DNA of 11,613 nt from JBFGWM01 sp041588495. Its GTDB lineage: Bacteria; Pseudomonadota; Gammaproteobacteria; Pseudomonadales; JBFGWM01. Numbering within the stretch: the first letter of the stretch is position 1; every line of letters starts with the position of its first letter. The DNA is taken from NCBI GenBank assembly GCA_041588495.1, contig JBFGWM010000068.1:1-11613 (forward strand). Reading direction: 5' to 3'. Below the pieces are notes generated by a model. That model was not told the origin of the DNA, did not search any database, and saw only the letters and a list, made by a program, of their open reading frames with translations. A program made the translations under genes and the position numbers. Shown here in pieces: positions 1 through 6,871 of this stretch.

Positions 1-773
1 ACCTCGCAGGACTTGTCGGACCCCGCGGCAATCACCGGCAGGCCCTCGGGAATTCCCGTGTCCGCCGCCGCCGCCCCGGTGACGCGACCGATCTCGTCGC
101 AGGGGCGCACCAGTTCCGGCAGCATGCGCTGCGGAATGCACACCGCCTTCCACTTCCAGTCCCAGTCCGGGGCCCACTGCAGTTTCTTGTAGTCGAACGG
201 GATGTATCCCACCTGGCAGCCGACGGAATCGGCAAAGCGGCCGGTGAAGCGGTAATTCAGGTAGCCGGAGAGCAGCAGGAACTTGTGGGTGGCGGCCCAC
301 ACGTCGGGCTGGTTTTTCGCAATCCAGTTGGCCTGGGCACGCTCGCGGAAATAGCGGATCGCACCCTCCGCGCCCAGTACCTTGAACGCAAGGTCCCAGT
401 GCATGCCCAGGGAGCCTTCCGGCTCGGTGAGGCGCTGGTCGAGCCAGGTGATCGCGGGGCGCAGGACCTTGCCACTCGCGTCGACGTTGATGACGGTGCC
501 GCGCTGGGTGGTCACCGCGAGGCCGATGATGCGTCCGCGCTGGTCCCCGACCTGCTCCCACAGCCCGTGGCAGGCCTTGCACAGCGACTCCCAGTAATAG
601 TCGGGATGCTGTTCCGCCCAGCCCGGGTGCTCGGAGAAGTAGGGTTCCAGTTCGACCTTCGACTTGAACAGGACATTGCCCTGCAGGTCGAACACCAGGG
701 CGCGCACGCTCTGGGTGCCGTTGTCGATGGCCAGCAGCCAGTCGCGACTGTTGGTCGCACCGCCGCTGCTCAT
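1..773 (-). CDS. FGGY-family carbohydrate kinase (glycerol/sugar kinase-like), 3' end missing
   Basis: Partial cytoplasmic ATP-dependent kinase; the start is present but the gene runs off the left edge after about 257 codons, so roughly half is visible (FGGY kinases are usually near 500 residues). The N-terminal phosphate-binding motif DNGTQSVRA (residues 17-25) and the TTQRGT segment (88-93) place it in the FGGY family. GSDK close to the edge probably holds the catalytic Asp. Glycerol kinases carry Arg-Glu at the QR position and use the Glu to grip glycerol; here it is Arg-Gly, so glycerol is not assured as substrate. The ATG overlaps the GlpD stop codon (ATGA), implying translational coupling. 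Its place after GlpD suggests a glycerol or related polyol substrate, but that is inference. Family call is secure, substrate is open. Confidence 0.88.
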   Translation of the reverse strand, partial: MSSGGATNSRDWLLAIDNGTQSVRALVFDLQGNVLFKSKVELEPYFSEHPGWAEQHPDYYWESLCKACHGLWEQVGDQRGRIIGLAVTTQRGTVINVDASGKVLRPAITWLDQRLTEPEGSLGMHWDLAFKVLGAEGAIRYFRERAQANWIAKNQPDVWAATHKFLLLSGYLNYRFTGRFADSVGCQVGYIPFDYKKLQWAPDWDWKWKAVCIPQRMLPELVRPCDEIGRVTGAAAADTGIPEGLPVIAAGSDKSCE

Positions 774-2422
774 GCCGGGCCCTCTTCCGGCTGGGGATGC
801 GGCGGCCGCACCTTGGGCGCCGGCGGACCGTAGTGCGCCTTCCAGATATCCAGGTACGCCTCGCGCTCCAGGCCCCAGCGCTTGCGGTCCCAGCCCAGTT
901 CCTCGCTGCAGATGGCCCGCACCCGGTCGAGCTCGGCCGCCCCGCCACCGGGCAACAGCATGCCGATGCGGGTACGCCGCAGCAGGAGATCATCGAGGTG
1001 GACCACGAGTTCGTTGCGTGCCGCCCAGCGCAGTTCGCTCCACCAGGTACGCGTACCGCCCACGGGTTTCAGTTCGTCGGTTTCCAGGGCCGCGCGGAAC
1101 GCGGGCAGGTCGGCGCCGAAGCGGCCCGTGAAGCGGTGGCGGGCGCCCCACGGCAGGGACAGGCCGTCGAGGAGCCGCGGGTCGGGAGGGGTGAACACCG
1201 GCGCCGGGTCATCCGGCAGCCGGAGGTTCGGCAGGTAGGCCGCCGCCCGCTCCAGGACCTCCCGGCCGATGACCCGGAAGGTGGTCAGCTTGCCGCCACT
1301 GACCGACAGCATCCCGGCATCGTCCCAGATCGAGTGATCGCGCTTTTCCTTGGACGGATCCACGCCGCTGCCCGAACTGATCACCGGGCGCACCCCCGAC
1401 CAGGTCGAGATCACGTCACCACGGGTGAGCCGGTAGTGGGGTAACTGGTGGTTCGCGGCGGCCAGCAGGTAATCGGTCTCGACCTCGGAGATGGTGGCCT
1501 CCAGGTCGAGATCGTCACGGTGATCGAGGTCGGTGGTGCCGATCACGGTGACCCCTTCCCAGGGAAACACGAACACCGGCCGCTTGTCCTCGGGATGGCG
1601 GAAGCTGATGGCCTGGCCGACGGGCGCGCGCCACCCCGGCACCACCAGGTGACTGCCGCGCAGGGGTCGGATCACCGGGTCCCGGCCCAGTTCCCCGCGC
1701 AGGCGGTCGGCCCATGCGCCGGTTGCGTTGACCACCACCCGGGCACGGATCTCCATGCTGTCACCGGTCTCGAGGTCTTCCACCTCGAGGCCGCTGACCC
1801 GCGCGCCGTCACGCAGGGTACGCCGCGCCGCGACGTAGTTGATGGCAGTCCCGCCATCGCGGATGCCCTCGCGCAGCACGCGCAACACCAGGCGCGCGTC
1901 GTCCGTTACCGCGTCACCGAACTGCATCGCGCCAAGCAGGTTTTCACGGCGCAGCCACGGCGCACGCAGGAACAGCTCACTTGCACGGTGAAAGCGGTGG
2001 TTCCATTTCCCGGCCATGACGTCGTAGATCATCAGCACGATGCTGAACAGCCACGGTGGCGGGAACGCCTTGCGATAGTGCGGATACAGGAACGGCAGCG
2101 GATCGACCAGGCCCGGGGCCTCGCGCAGCAGGCGCTGGCGCTCGGTCACCGACTCCTGGGTCAGGCGGAAGTCACCCTCGGCGATATAACGCAGGCCGCC
2201 ATGCACCATCTTCGAGGAGCGACTGGAGGTGCCCCAGGCGAAGTCGCGTTGTTCCAGGAGCAGCACGCGTAACCCGAGGCGCGCCGCCTCGCGGAAGATT
2301 CCGGCCCCGGTGATGCCCCCGCCGACCACCACGAGGTCCCACACCGGCCCGGCGCCGGATGCCAGCCGCTGGCACTCGGCATGCCGCCAACGCTCGTTCC
2401 ATGCCGCGTGCTCACCCGCCAT
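770..2422 (-). CDS. glpD: FAD-dependent glycerol-3-phosphate dehydrogenase (GlpD-type)
   Basis: Oxidises sn-glycerol 3-phosphate to dihydroxyacetone phosphate and passes electrons to the membrane quinone pool. 550 residues, slightly longer than the roughly 500 of E. coli GlpD. Visible family marks: the FAD dinucleotide motif VGGGITGAG (33-41) with Glu57 closing the second strand; TSSRSSKMVHGGLRY (65-79); VNATGAWAD (231-239); IGTTDLDHR (294-302); SGVRPV (342-347); and SGGKLTTFR (375-383) before a C-terminal cap domain. The ATG at 2422 leaves about 32 residues before the FAD motif, normal for the family; the ribosome site (GGGGCGG) is only moderate. A 76-bp gap with a TATAAT box separates it from the upstream FAD oxidase. 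The kinase start overlaps its stop. It is not an anaerobic GlpA, since no GlpB/GlpC partners follow. Confidence 0.93.
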   Translation of the reverse strand: MAGEHAAWNERWRHAECQRLASGAGPVWDLVVVGGGITGAGIFREAARLGLRVLLLEQRDFAWGTSSRSSKMVHGGLRYIAEGDFRLTQESVTERQRLLREAPGLVDPLPFLYPHYRKAFPPPWLFSIVLMIYDVMAGKWNHRFHRASELFLRAPWLRRENLLGAMQFGDAVTDDARLVLRVLREGIRDGGTAINYVAARRTLRDGARVSGLEVEDLETGDSMEIRARVVVNATGAWADRLRGELGRDPVIRPLRGSHLVVPGWRAPVGQAISFRHPEDKRPVFVFPWEGVTVIGTTDLDHRDDLDLEATISEVETDYLLAAANHQLPHYRLTRGDVISTWSGVRPVISSGSGVDPSKEKRDHSIWDDAGMLSVSGGKLTTFRVIGREVLERAAAYLPNLRLPDDPAPVFTPPDPRLLDGLSLPWGARHRFTGRFGADLPAFRAALETDELKPVGGTRTWWSELRWAARNELVVHLDDLLLRRTRIGMLLPGGGAAELDRVRAICSEELGWDRKRWGLEREAYLDIWKAHYGPPAPKVRPPHPQPEEGPA

Positions 2423-2437
2423 CGACCGCCCCGACGA

Positions 2438-2460
2438 ATCCAGAAAATGGATAAATTATA
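2438..2460 (-). promoter_or_regulatory. Candidate glpD promoter with small palindrome
   Basis: The 76-bp gap before glpD is AT-rich and holds a perfect TATAAT on the minus strand (2460-2455), 33 bp before the glpD ATG. No convincing -35 box sits 16-18 bp upstream. Just downstream, ATCCA-gaaaa-TGGAT (2438-2452) is a 15-bp inverted repeat covering the expected transcription start, so it could be a repressor operator or a weak hairpin. An independent promoter for glpD and the kinase is plausible, with read-through from the FAD oxidase also possible. Confidence 0.4.
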
Positions 2461-2498
2461 ATCGCCAAAATAATGTTTTCTTTGAACTTCTGACGCGA

Positions 2499-4103
2499 TC
2501 AGCGACGCCCCGGGAGGAACAGCTTGCCCGGGTTCATCACGCCCTTGGGATCGAACAGCTTGGCCAGGCCGCGAATGGCCTTCATGCCCAGCGTGCCCTT
2601 CTCCGCCGGCAGGTATGGCGCATGATCCACGCCGACCCCGTGCTGGTGGCTGATGGTGCCGTGACCGTCGACGATGGCCTGGGACGCGGCGGTTTTCAGC
2701 TTCAGCCAGCGATCGTAGGTTTCCGCGTAGGTTTTCGCGGTGCGGAACACGTAGGTCGTGTAAATGCTCGAGCCCTGCGGGTAGACGTGGGACAGGTGGG
2801 TGAACACATGGACCTTCTCGCCCTCCTCGCGCAGGCCTTCGCGCAGGGTGTGCTCGATGGAGTCGAGCAGGGTGTCGACGTTGACCCAGTCGGTGGCGGT
2901 CTCCAGGGTATCCACCGCGTAGCCGACCTCCCACAGGGACTCGCGCAGGTACGGCGCACGGAAGCGGTTCTCGGCCCACTTGGCGCCCAGCTTGGTGCCC
3001 GTATAGACGGCATCGTACTGGGACATCAGCTTGCGCATCTGGCGCATGGCGGCCTTGCACTGGCTTTTGCTGCCGGTCAGGCCGAAGGTCATCATGCACT
3101 TGCCCTTGCGCGCGCCGCGCGCGCCCAGGTAGGTCTCCAGCAGCGCGATCATGCTTTCGTGCCCCGCCAGCTTCAGCTGGGTCTCGGTTTCCACCGCGTT
3201 GCTGAGGCGCATCATCGACAACTGGATTTTCGCCTGCGCGGCCGCCTGCACGCAGGCGCGCGCGGATTCCCAGTCGGGCAGGAACGCGACATGGAAACTC
3301 TCCCGCGCCGGCAGCGGTGTGACCCGTACCTTGACCTCGGTGATGATGCCCATGCGGCCCTCGGAGCCCATGACCATCTCGCGCACGTCCGGACCGGCGC
3401 TGGACGCCGGAAACGTGGGGATTTCCAGGGTGCCGACCGGCGTCTCCATGCGCCCGCCGGCGAACAATGCCTCGATCCGTCCGTAGCGCAGGGACTGCTG
3501 ACCGCTGGAACGACTGGCGACCCAGCCGCCCACGGTCGACAACTCGAAGGACTGCGGGAAATGCCCAAGGGTGTAGCCACGGGCGCGCAGTTGCGCCTCC
3601 AGGTCGGGACCGGCGGTGCCCGCGCCGAAGGTGGCGATCTGGCTCTCTGGATCGAGGTCGGTGAGCTGGTTCATGCGGGCGACGGAAACCGTCAGCACCG
3701 GCGTGTCGCCCTCCTCGGGATTGATGTGCCCCGCGACGCTGGTGCCGCCGCCGTAGGGAATCACGTGGAATTTCTCGCGCGCCGCGAATTTCAGCAGTTC
3801 CGCGACCTCCTCCGCCGACTCCGGCTGCGCCACCCCGTCGGGCACGGCGCCGATCTCGCCCGAGCGCGTCGCCAGCATGTCCGGCAGGCTCTGGCCGCGG
3901 GCGTGGCGGACCCGTAACTCGGGATCCTTGTCGATCAGCGGATGATCCGGCAGCCGGCTTTTGCCGACCGCCGCGACGACATCCTTGAGCCTGGCGTCCT
4001 TCAGGCGCTTGGTGGCGCCGATCCGTTCCTTCAGGAACGCCTCCCCGCCAGCCGGTAATGGATAGTTGTTCTCGTCGTCACCCCAACCGTTCCAGCGCCG
4101 CAT
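2499..4103 (-). CDS. Alkyldihydroxyacetonephosphate synthase-like FAD-binding oxidase
   Basis: 534-residue flavoprotein of the FAD_binding_4 / FAD-oxidase C-terminal family. In eukaryotes the closest relatives exchange the acyl chain of acyl-DHAP for a fatty alcohol, the first ether-lipid step; bacterial members are mostly uncharacterised. Diagnostic marks: RWNGWG at residues 3-8; the FAD loop PYGGGTSVAGH (116-126); STVGGWVASRSSGQQS (189-204); GSEGRMGIITEV (246-257); and the C-terminal SHQHGVG (485-491). Characterised synthases, as I recall, have three consecutive His there, so the middle one is Gln here. No signal peptide is seen, so it is likely cytoplasmic. Start at 4103 is supported by AGGAG six bases upstream of ATG. 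It heads the glycerol-phosphate cluster, 76 bp before glpD, whose product DHAP is the backbone this family uses. A D-lactate/glycolate-type dehydrogenase is the alternative. Confidence 0.85.
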   Translation of the reverse strand: MRRWNGWGDDENNYPLPAGGEAFLKERIGATKRLKDARLKDVVAAVGKSRLPDHPLIDKDPELRVRHARGQSLPDMLATRSGEIGAVPDGVAQPESAEEVAELLKFAAREKFHVIPYGGGTSVAGHINPEEGDTPVLTVSVARMNQLTDLDPESQIATFGAGTAGPDLEAQLRARGYTLGHFPQSFELSTVGGWVASRSSGQQSLRYGRIEALFAGGRMETPVGTLEIPTFPASSAGPDVREMVMGSEGRMGIITEVKVRVTPLPARESFHVAFLPDWESARACVQAAAQAKIQLSMMRLSNAVETETQLKLAGHESMIALLETYLGARGARKGKCMMTFGLTGSKSQCKAAMRQMRKLMSQYDAVYTGTKLGAKWAENRFRAPYLRESLWEVGYAVDTLETATDWVNVDTLLDSIEHTLREGLREEGEKVHVFTHLSHVYPQGSSIYTTYVFRTAKTYAETYDRWLKLKTAASQAIVDGHGTISHQHGVGVDHAPYLPAEKGTLGMKAIRGLAKLFDPKGVMNPGKLFLPGRR

Positions 4104-4138
4104 CGCTCACTCCTGATCCCACGATCAATGAGCCCCAA

Positions 4139-4167
4139 AGCATAGAAACCACGAACCGGATCAACAA
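4139..4167 (-). promoter_or_regulatory. Candidate sigma-70 promoter for the leftward glycerol-phosphate cluster
   Basis: On the minus strand, TTGTTG (4167-4162) and TATGCT (4144-4139) are separated by 17 bp, which predicts a start near 4132, about 28 bases before the FAD-oxidase ATG. The -10 matches consensus at four of six positions and the -35 at three. The FNR-type palindrome lies about 70 bp upstream of that start, which is not the classical activating position for this direction. Confidence 0.4.
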
Positions 4168-4196
4168 GTCAGGGAATTTTCCTCTCGGAAGAATAC

Positions 4197-4210
4197 TTGA
4201 TCTGAATCAA
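4197..4210. promoter_or_regulatory. FNR/Anr-type operator, perfect TTGAT-N4-ATCAA
   Basis: TTGATCTGAATCAA is a full match to the FNR/Anr dyad consensus TTGATNNNNATCAA. It lies in the 231-bp divergent region, 124 bp before the NapC-type ATG and 93 bp before the FAD-oxidase ATG. Its centre (4203.5) is 41.5 bp upstream of the start predicted by the rightward -10 box, the classical class II activating position. CRP/FNR-family relatives such as Dnr recognise near-identical sites, so the exact regulator is not settled. Confidence 0.85.
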
Positions 4211-4232
4211 CCTGCCCCGCGCCAAAGGCCAC

Positions 4233-4238
4233 TACACT
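4233..4238 (+). promoter_or_regulatory. Predicted -10 box of the FNR-type promoter of the cytochrome operon
   Basis: TACACT (four of six consensus bases) is placed so that transcription would start around 4245, putting the FNR-type palindrome at -41.5. There is no good -35 hexamer, as expected where FNR occupies that position. A leader of about 90 bases would precede the NapC-type ATG at 4335; I see no strong terminator or riboswitch in it. Confidence 0.55.
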
Positions 4239-4334
4239 TTTGAACAGATCACTCGCTTTTCGGATGCTCGTGAAATGACCACAACGCTTTACCGTGCAAG
4301 CGTCACCCTGTCCCGGAATGCTTGCTGAACCGGC

Positions 4335-4964
4335 ATGGGCGCGCTGCGCAGGCTGTACCGGTGGATTCGCAACCCGTCCGTATCGATACCGGTGGGGGTG
4401 CTCCTGGTTGGCGGCTTCGTGTTCGGGGTGCTTTTCTGGGGTGGGTTCAACTGGGGTGTGGAACTGTCCAACAAGGAAGCCTTCTGCATCAGCTGCCACG
4501 AGATGCAGACGCCCTACGAGGAAATGCAGTCCAGCATTCACTATGCCAACCGCAGCGGGATCCGGGCGACCTGCGCCGACTGCCATGTCCCGCGCGAGTG
4601 GCTCCCGAAAATGAAACGGAAAATCGAGGCCACCGCCGAGCTCTGGCACAAGGCCATGGGCAAGATCGATACGCCCGAGAAATACGAGCAACACCGCCTG
4701 GCGCTTGCCCAGCGGGTGTGGGACCGGATGAAGGCCGACGATTCGCTGGCCTGCCGCAACTGCCACGTGAACGTGTTCGACATGGGCGCCATGCAGAAAC
4801 CGGCCGCCGCCGCCGGACACCAGGCAGCCAGGAGCGCCGGCATGACCTGCATCGAGTGCCACAAGGGCATCGCCCACCGCTTACCCGTGACGGAAGCCGG
4901 TACGCACGACACCGCCGGCGCGCCGCCGTCGCCCTCAGACACGGATGACCCCTATGACTTCTAA
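4335..4964 (+). CDS. NapC/NirT-family tetrahaem c-type cytochrome (membrane quinol dehydrogenase)
   Basis: Likely inner-membrane quinol dehydrogenase that hands electrons to periplasmic partners, as NapC, NirT, NrfH and CymA do. 209 residues: one N-terminal membrane anchor at about residues 17-40, then four CXXCH haem sites at 51-55 (CISCH, followed by Glu and Met as in the NrfH-type first haem), 80-84, 140-144 and 172-176. The tail after residue 185 is Pro/Asp-rich and without haem. The ATG at 4335 has only a weak ribosome site, but it puts the anchor at the expected place. First gene of a four-gene operon behind the FNR-type promoter; its 3' end overlaps the next gene by 20 bases. No nap, nir or nrf catalytic subunit is present, and the MtrAB genes downstream point to a CymA-like job. 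Confidence 0.92.
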   Translation: MGALRRLYRWIRNPSVSIPVGVLLVGGFVFGVLFWGGFNWGVELSNKEAFCISCHEMQTPYEEMQSSIHYANRSGIRATCADCHVPREWLPKMKRKIEATAELWHKAMGKIDTPEKYEQHRLALAQRVWDRMKADDSLACRNCHVNVFDMGAMQKPAAAAGHQAARSAGMTCIECHKGIAHRLPVTEAGTHDTAGAPPSPSDTDDPYDF

Positions 4965-5928
4965 ACGGCCAATGCCGGCCTGCCCGACCTGGGCCCTTGG
5001 CGTCGTTCTGTTTTTCGCCCCGCTGTTCGCGCAGGCGGAGGCGGTCGACTGGAAACCCGTGGCCGCGACCGACATCACCCTCTTCTATCCGGGACAGGCA
5101 TCCCTGCAATGGATCCTGGATGCGACCCGGCACCCCGGGGCCCAGCCATTCCGGAAGGCCGGCGTGCAGTGCCAGGCGTGTCACCAGCCCGCGATCGGCC
5201 AGCTGGGCGGCAAGATCCTGCAAAACCCCGCCCTCGAGCCGGCTCCCCTGTCCGGGCGCAGGGCCACGACCCGGCTGGAAGCCCGGGCCACCGTCCGCAA
5301 CGGCAGCCTGGTGCTGCGCCTGCGCTGGCCGGCCGCCGACAAATTACCCGCAACCCGCATGCGCCCGACACCGGAATCGGTGGTCAGCGTCCTGTTTGGC
5401 GATGCCGCGGTGAAGTCCGCGGTGCGGACCAATTGCTGGAGCGCCTGCCATGCCGACAGCGCCGGGATGCCGGCCGCGGGCAAGGACCGCACCGGCAAGT
5501 ACCTGATCGACTCGCGCCCCGGCATGGGCGCCACCGGCGGCGGACCAGCGGCCCGCCCGGCCGCGGAACTGGCGTCACTCCTCGCCGCAGGCACGTTCCT
5601 GGAGTTGTGGCAGGCCGGGGTCGACCCCGGCACACCCGGCGCACCGGTGTCCATTCGTGACGGCTACATCCTCGAGCGTGTTCATTACAACGCGCAGGCG
5701 GCCATTTCCGGATCGGCGCAGCTGGCCGACGGACACTGGACCGTCGAACTGCGGCGCCCGCTGGCGCCGACCGGCACCCGAAAAAAACTGCTGGCGGGGG
5801 TGAGCTACAACATCGGGTTCGCCCTGCACGACCAGCATACCGCGGGTCGCTTTCACCTGGTTTCCCTGCCCTACCGCTTCAGCATCAGGGACGGGAAGGT
5901 CGTTCTCGAGCCCCTGCTGGGGCCCTGA
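4945..5928 (+). CDS. Periplasmic haem protein with ethylbenzene-dehydrogenase gamma-like (EB_dh) domain
   Basis: 327 residues. A signal peptide is visible (hydrophobic about 16-30, likely cut after the AQA ending at 31), so it is periplasmic. A canonical c-haem site CQACH lies at 76-80. A second, non-canonical CWSACH lies at 164-169, with three residues between the cysteines (CX3CH). The C-terminal part, notably HDQHTAGRFHLVSLPYRFSI (295-314), resembles the haem-b-binding gamma subunits of ethylbenzene and dimethylsulfide dehydrogenases and related haem-binding domains. No molybdopterin alpha subunit or iron-sulfur beta subunit is present, so a stand-alone electron carrier is more likely than an enzyme subunit. 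The start overlaps the NapC-type gene by 20 bases (an ATG at 4954 is also possible) and the MtrA-like gene follows 13 bp after. Proposed role, by inference: relay between NapC-type protein and MtrA. Domain assignment is from memory of the fold's signature, not a search. Confidence 0.75.
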   Translation: MTPMTSKRPMPACPTWALGVVLFFAPLFAQAEAVDWKPVAATDITLFYPGQASLQWILDATRHPGAQPFRKAGVQCQACHQPAIGQLGGKILQNPALEPAPLSGRRATTRLEARATVRNGSLVLRLRWPAADKLPATRMRPTPESVVSVLFGDAAVKSAVRTNCWSACHADSAGMPAAGKDRTGKYLIDSRPGMGATGGGPAARPAAELASLLAAGTFLELWQAGVDPGTPGAPVSIRDGYILERVHYNAQAAISGSAQLADGHWTVELRRPLAPTGTRKKLLAGVSYNIGFALHDQHTAGRFHLVSLPYRFSIRDGKVVLEPLLGP

Positions 5929-5941
5929 TCCGGAAAATCCG

Positions 5942-6856
5942 ATGCCAATATTGCTCACCAGCCTGATCCTGTTCCTGCTCACACCCCTGCCGGGCATGGC
6001 CAGCGATACCCAGGACGCGGCCTACGCCGGCGGCGGCACCCAGACCTGTCTCGCCTGCCACACCCAGGGACCCGGACCGGCCGTGGCCGGCATTTTCGGC
6101 ACACCCCACGGGCAACTGGGTGACGCACGCACGCCGCTGGCCGGAGAACACGGCTGTGAAACCTGCCACGGACCCAGCGCCGCCCACATCCGGCAACCGG
6201 GCGACGTGCGCCCCCCGGTGCGCTTTGGCCCAGAGGGAGACGACGTCGCGAACCCGGACACCCAGAACGGCGTATGTCTCGGTTGCCACCAGAAGGATCA
6301 CGTGAACTGGCAGGGCAGCACCCACGATGCGGAAGGCGTCACCTGTACCAGTTGCCACAAGATCCATGACCGTGACGACCCGGTACGCGACCACGCGACC
6401 CAGGCCGAGACCTGCTTCGGGTGTCACCTGGACAAGCGCACCCAGGCCAACCTGCCCTTCCGCCATGCCATCCGCGAGGGCGACGTCGCGTGCTCCAGTT
6501 GCCATGATCCCCACGGCGGCAAGGGTCCGTCCATGCTCGCCAGGCACTCGGTGAACGACACCTGCTACACCTGCCACGCCGAAAAGCGCGGGCCGTTCCT
6601 CGTTGAGCACGAACCCGTGCAGGACGACTGCACCCACTGCCACGCCCCCCACGGTTCCGTGAACGAACGCATGCTCAAGGTGCGCCCACCCTTTCTCTGC
6701 CAGCAGTGCCATGTCGCCAGCCGCCATATCGGCACCCTGTATGACAGTGGCAGGCTGGCGAGTCGCAACAACCGCCTGATCGGCAACGCGTGCGCCAATT
6801 GTCACAGCCAGGTGCACGGTTCCAACCACCCGGCCGGCAACACGTTCCGGCGCTGA
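5942..6856 (+). CDS. Decahaem c-type cytochrome, MtrA/PioA/DmsE family
   Basis: Periplasm-facing decahaem cytochrome that, in the characterised family, sits inside an outer-membrane barrel and carries electrons through it. 304 residues: signal peptide (hydrophobic 3-18, cut likely after GMA at 20), then exactly ten CXXCH sites at 36, 72, 112, 135, 158, 184, 208, 230, 253 and 284 (first Cys of each). Many are followed by the HXPHG-type spacing usual for the family. The length is close to that of Shewanella MtrA. ATG at 5942, 13 bases after the previous stop, with a weak GGA-containing ribosome site. It is followed after 15 bp by the MtrB-like barrel gene, the partner expected for this family. 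I cannot separate MtrA, DmsE, PioA and MtoA by eye, so no symbol is given. Confidence 0.93.
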   Translation: MPILLTSLILFLLTPLPGMASDTQDAAYAGGGTQTCLACHTQGPGPAVAGIFGTPHGQLGDARTPLAGEHGCETCHGPSAAHIRQPGDVRPPVRFGPEGDDVANPDTQNGVCLGCHQKDHVNWQGSTHDAEGVTCTSCHKIHDRDDPVRDHATQAETCFGCHLDKRTQANLPFRHAIREGDVACSSCHDPHGGKGPSMLARHSVNDTCYTCHAEKRGPFLVEHEPVQDDCTHCHAPHGSVNERMLKVRPPFLCQQCHVASRHIGTLYDSGRLASRNNRLIGNACANCHSQVHGSNHPAGNTFRR

Positions 6857-6862
6857 GGAGGT
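6856..6862 (+). promoter_or_regulatory. Strong ribosome binding site deciding the MtrB-like start
   Basis: AGGAGGT begins on the last base of the MtrA-like stop codon and sits nine bases before the ATG at 6872. It is the strongest ribosome site in the operon and supports the upstream ATG, even though this gives an unusually long signal-peptide n-region. Confidence 0.7.
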
Positions 6863-6871
6863 CATCCGCAG

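Noticed and set aside
2229..3917. A 562-codon open frame on the plus strand opposite the FAD oxidase and glpD, and similar long antisense frames at 1448-2272 and 285-833
   Set aside because: They mirror well-supported genes, have Arg/His/Ala/Gly-rich composition typical of antisense frames in GC-rich DNA, and show no domain I recognise.
4112..4126. Second FNR-like half-site pair (TTGAT and ATCA on the minus strand) near the FAD-oxidase start
   Set aside because: The halves are six bases apart instead of four and the second half is incomplete.
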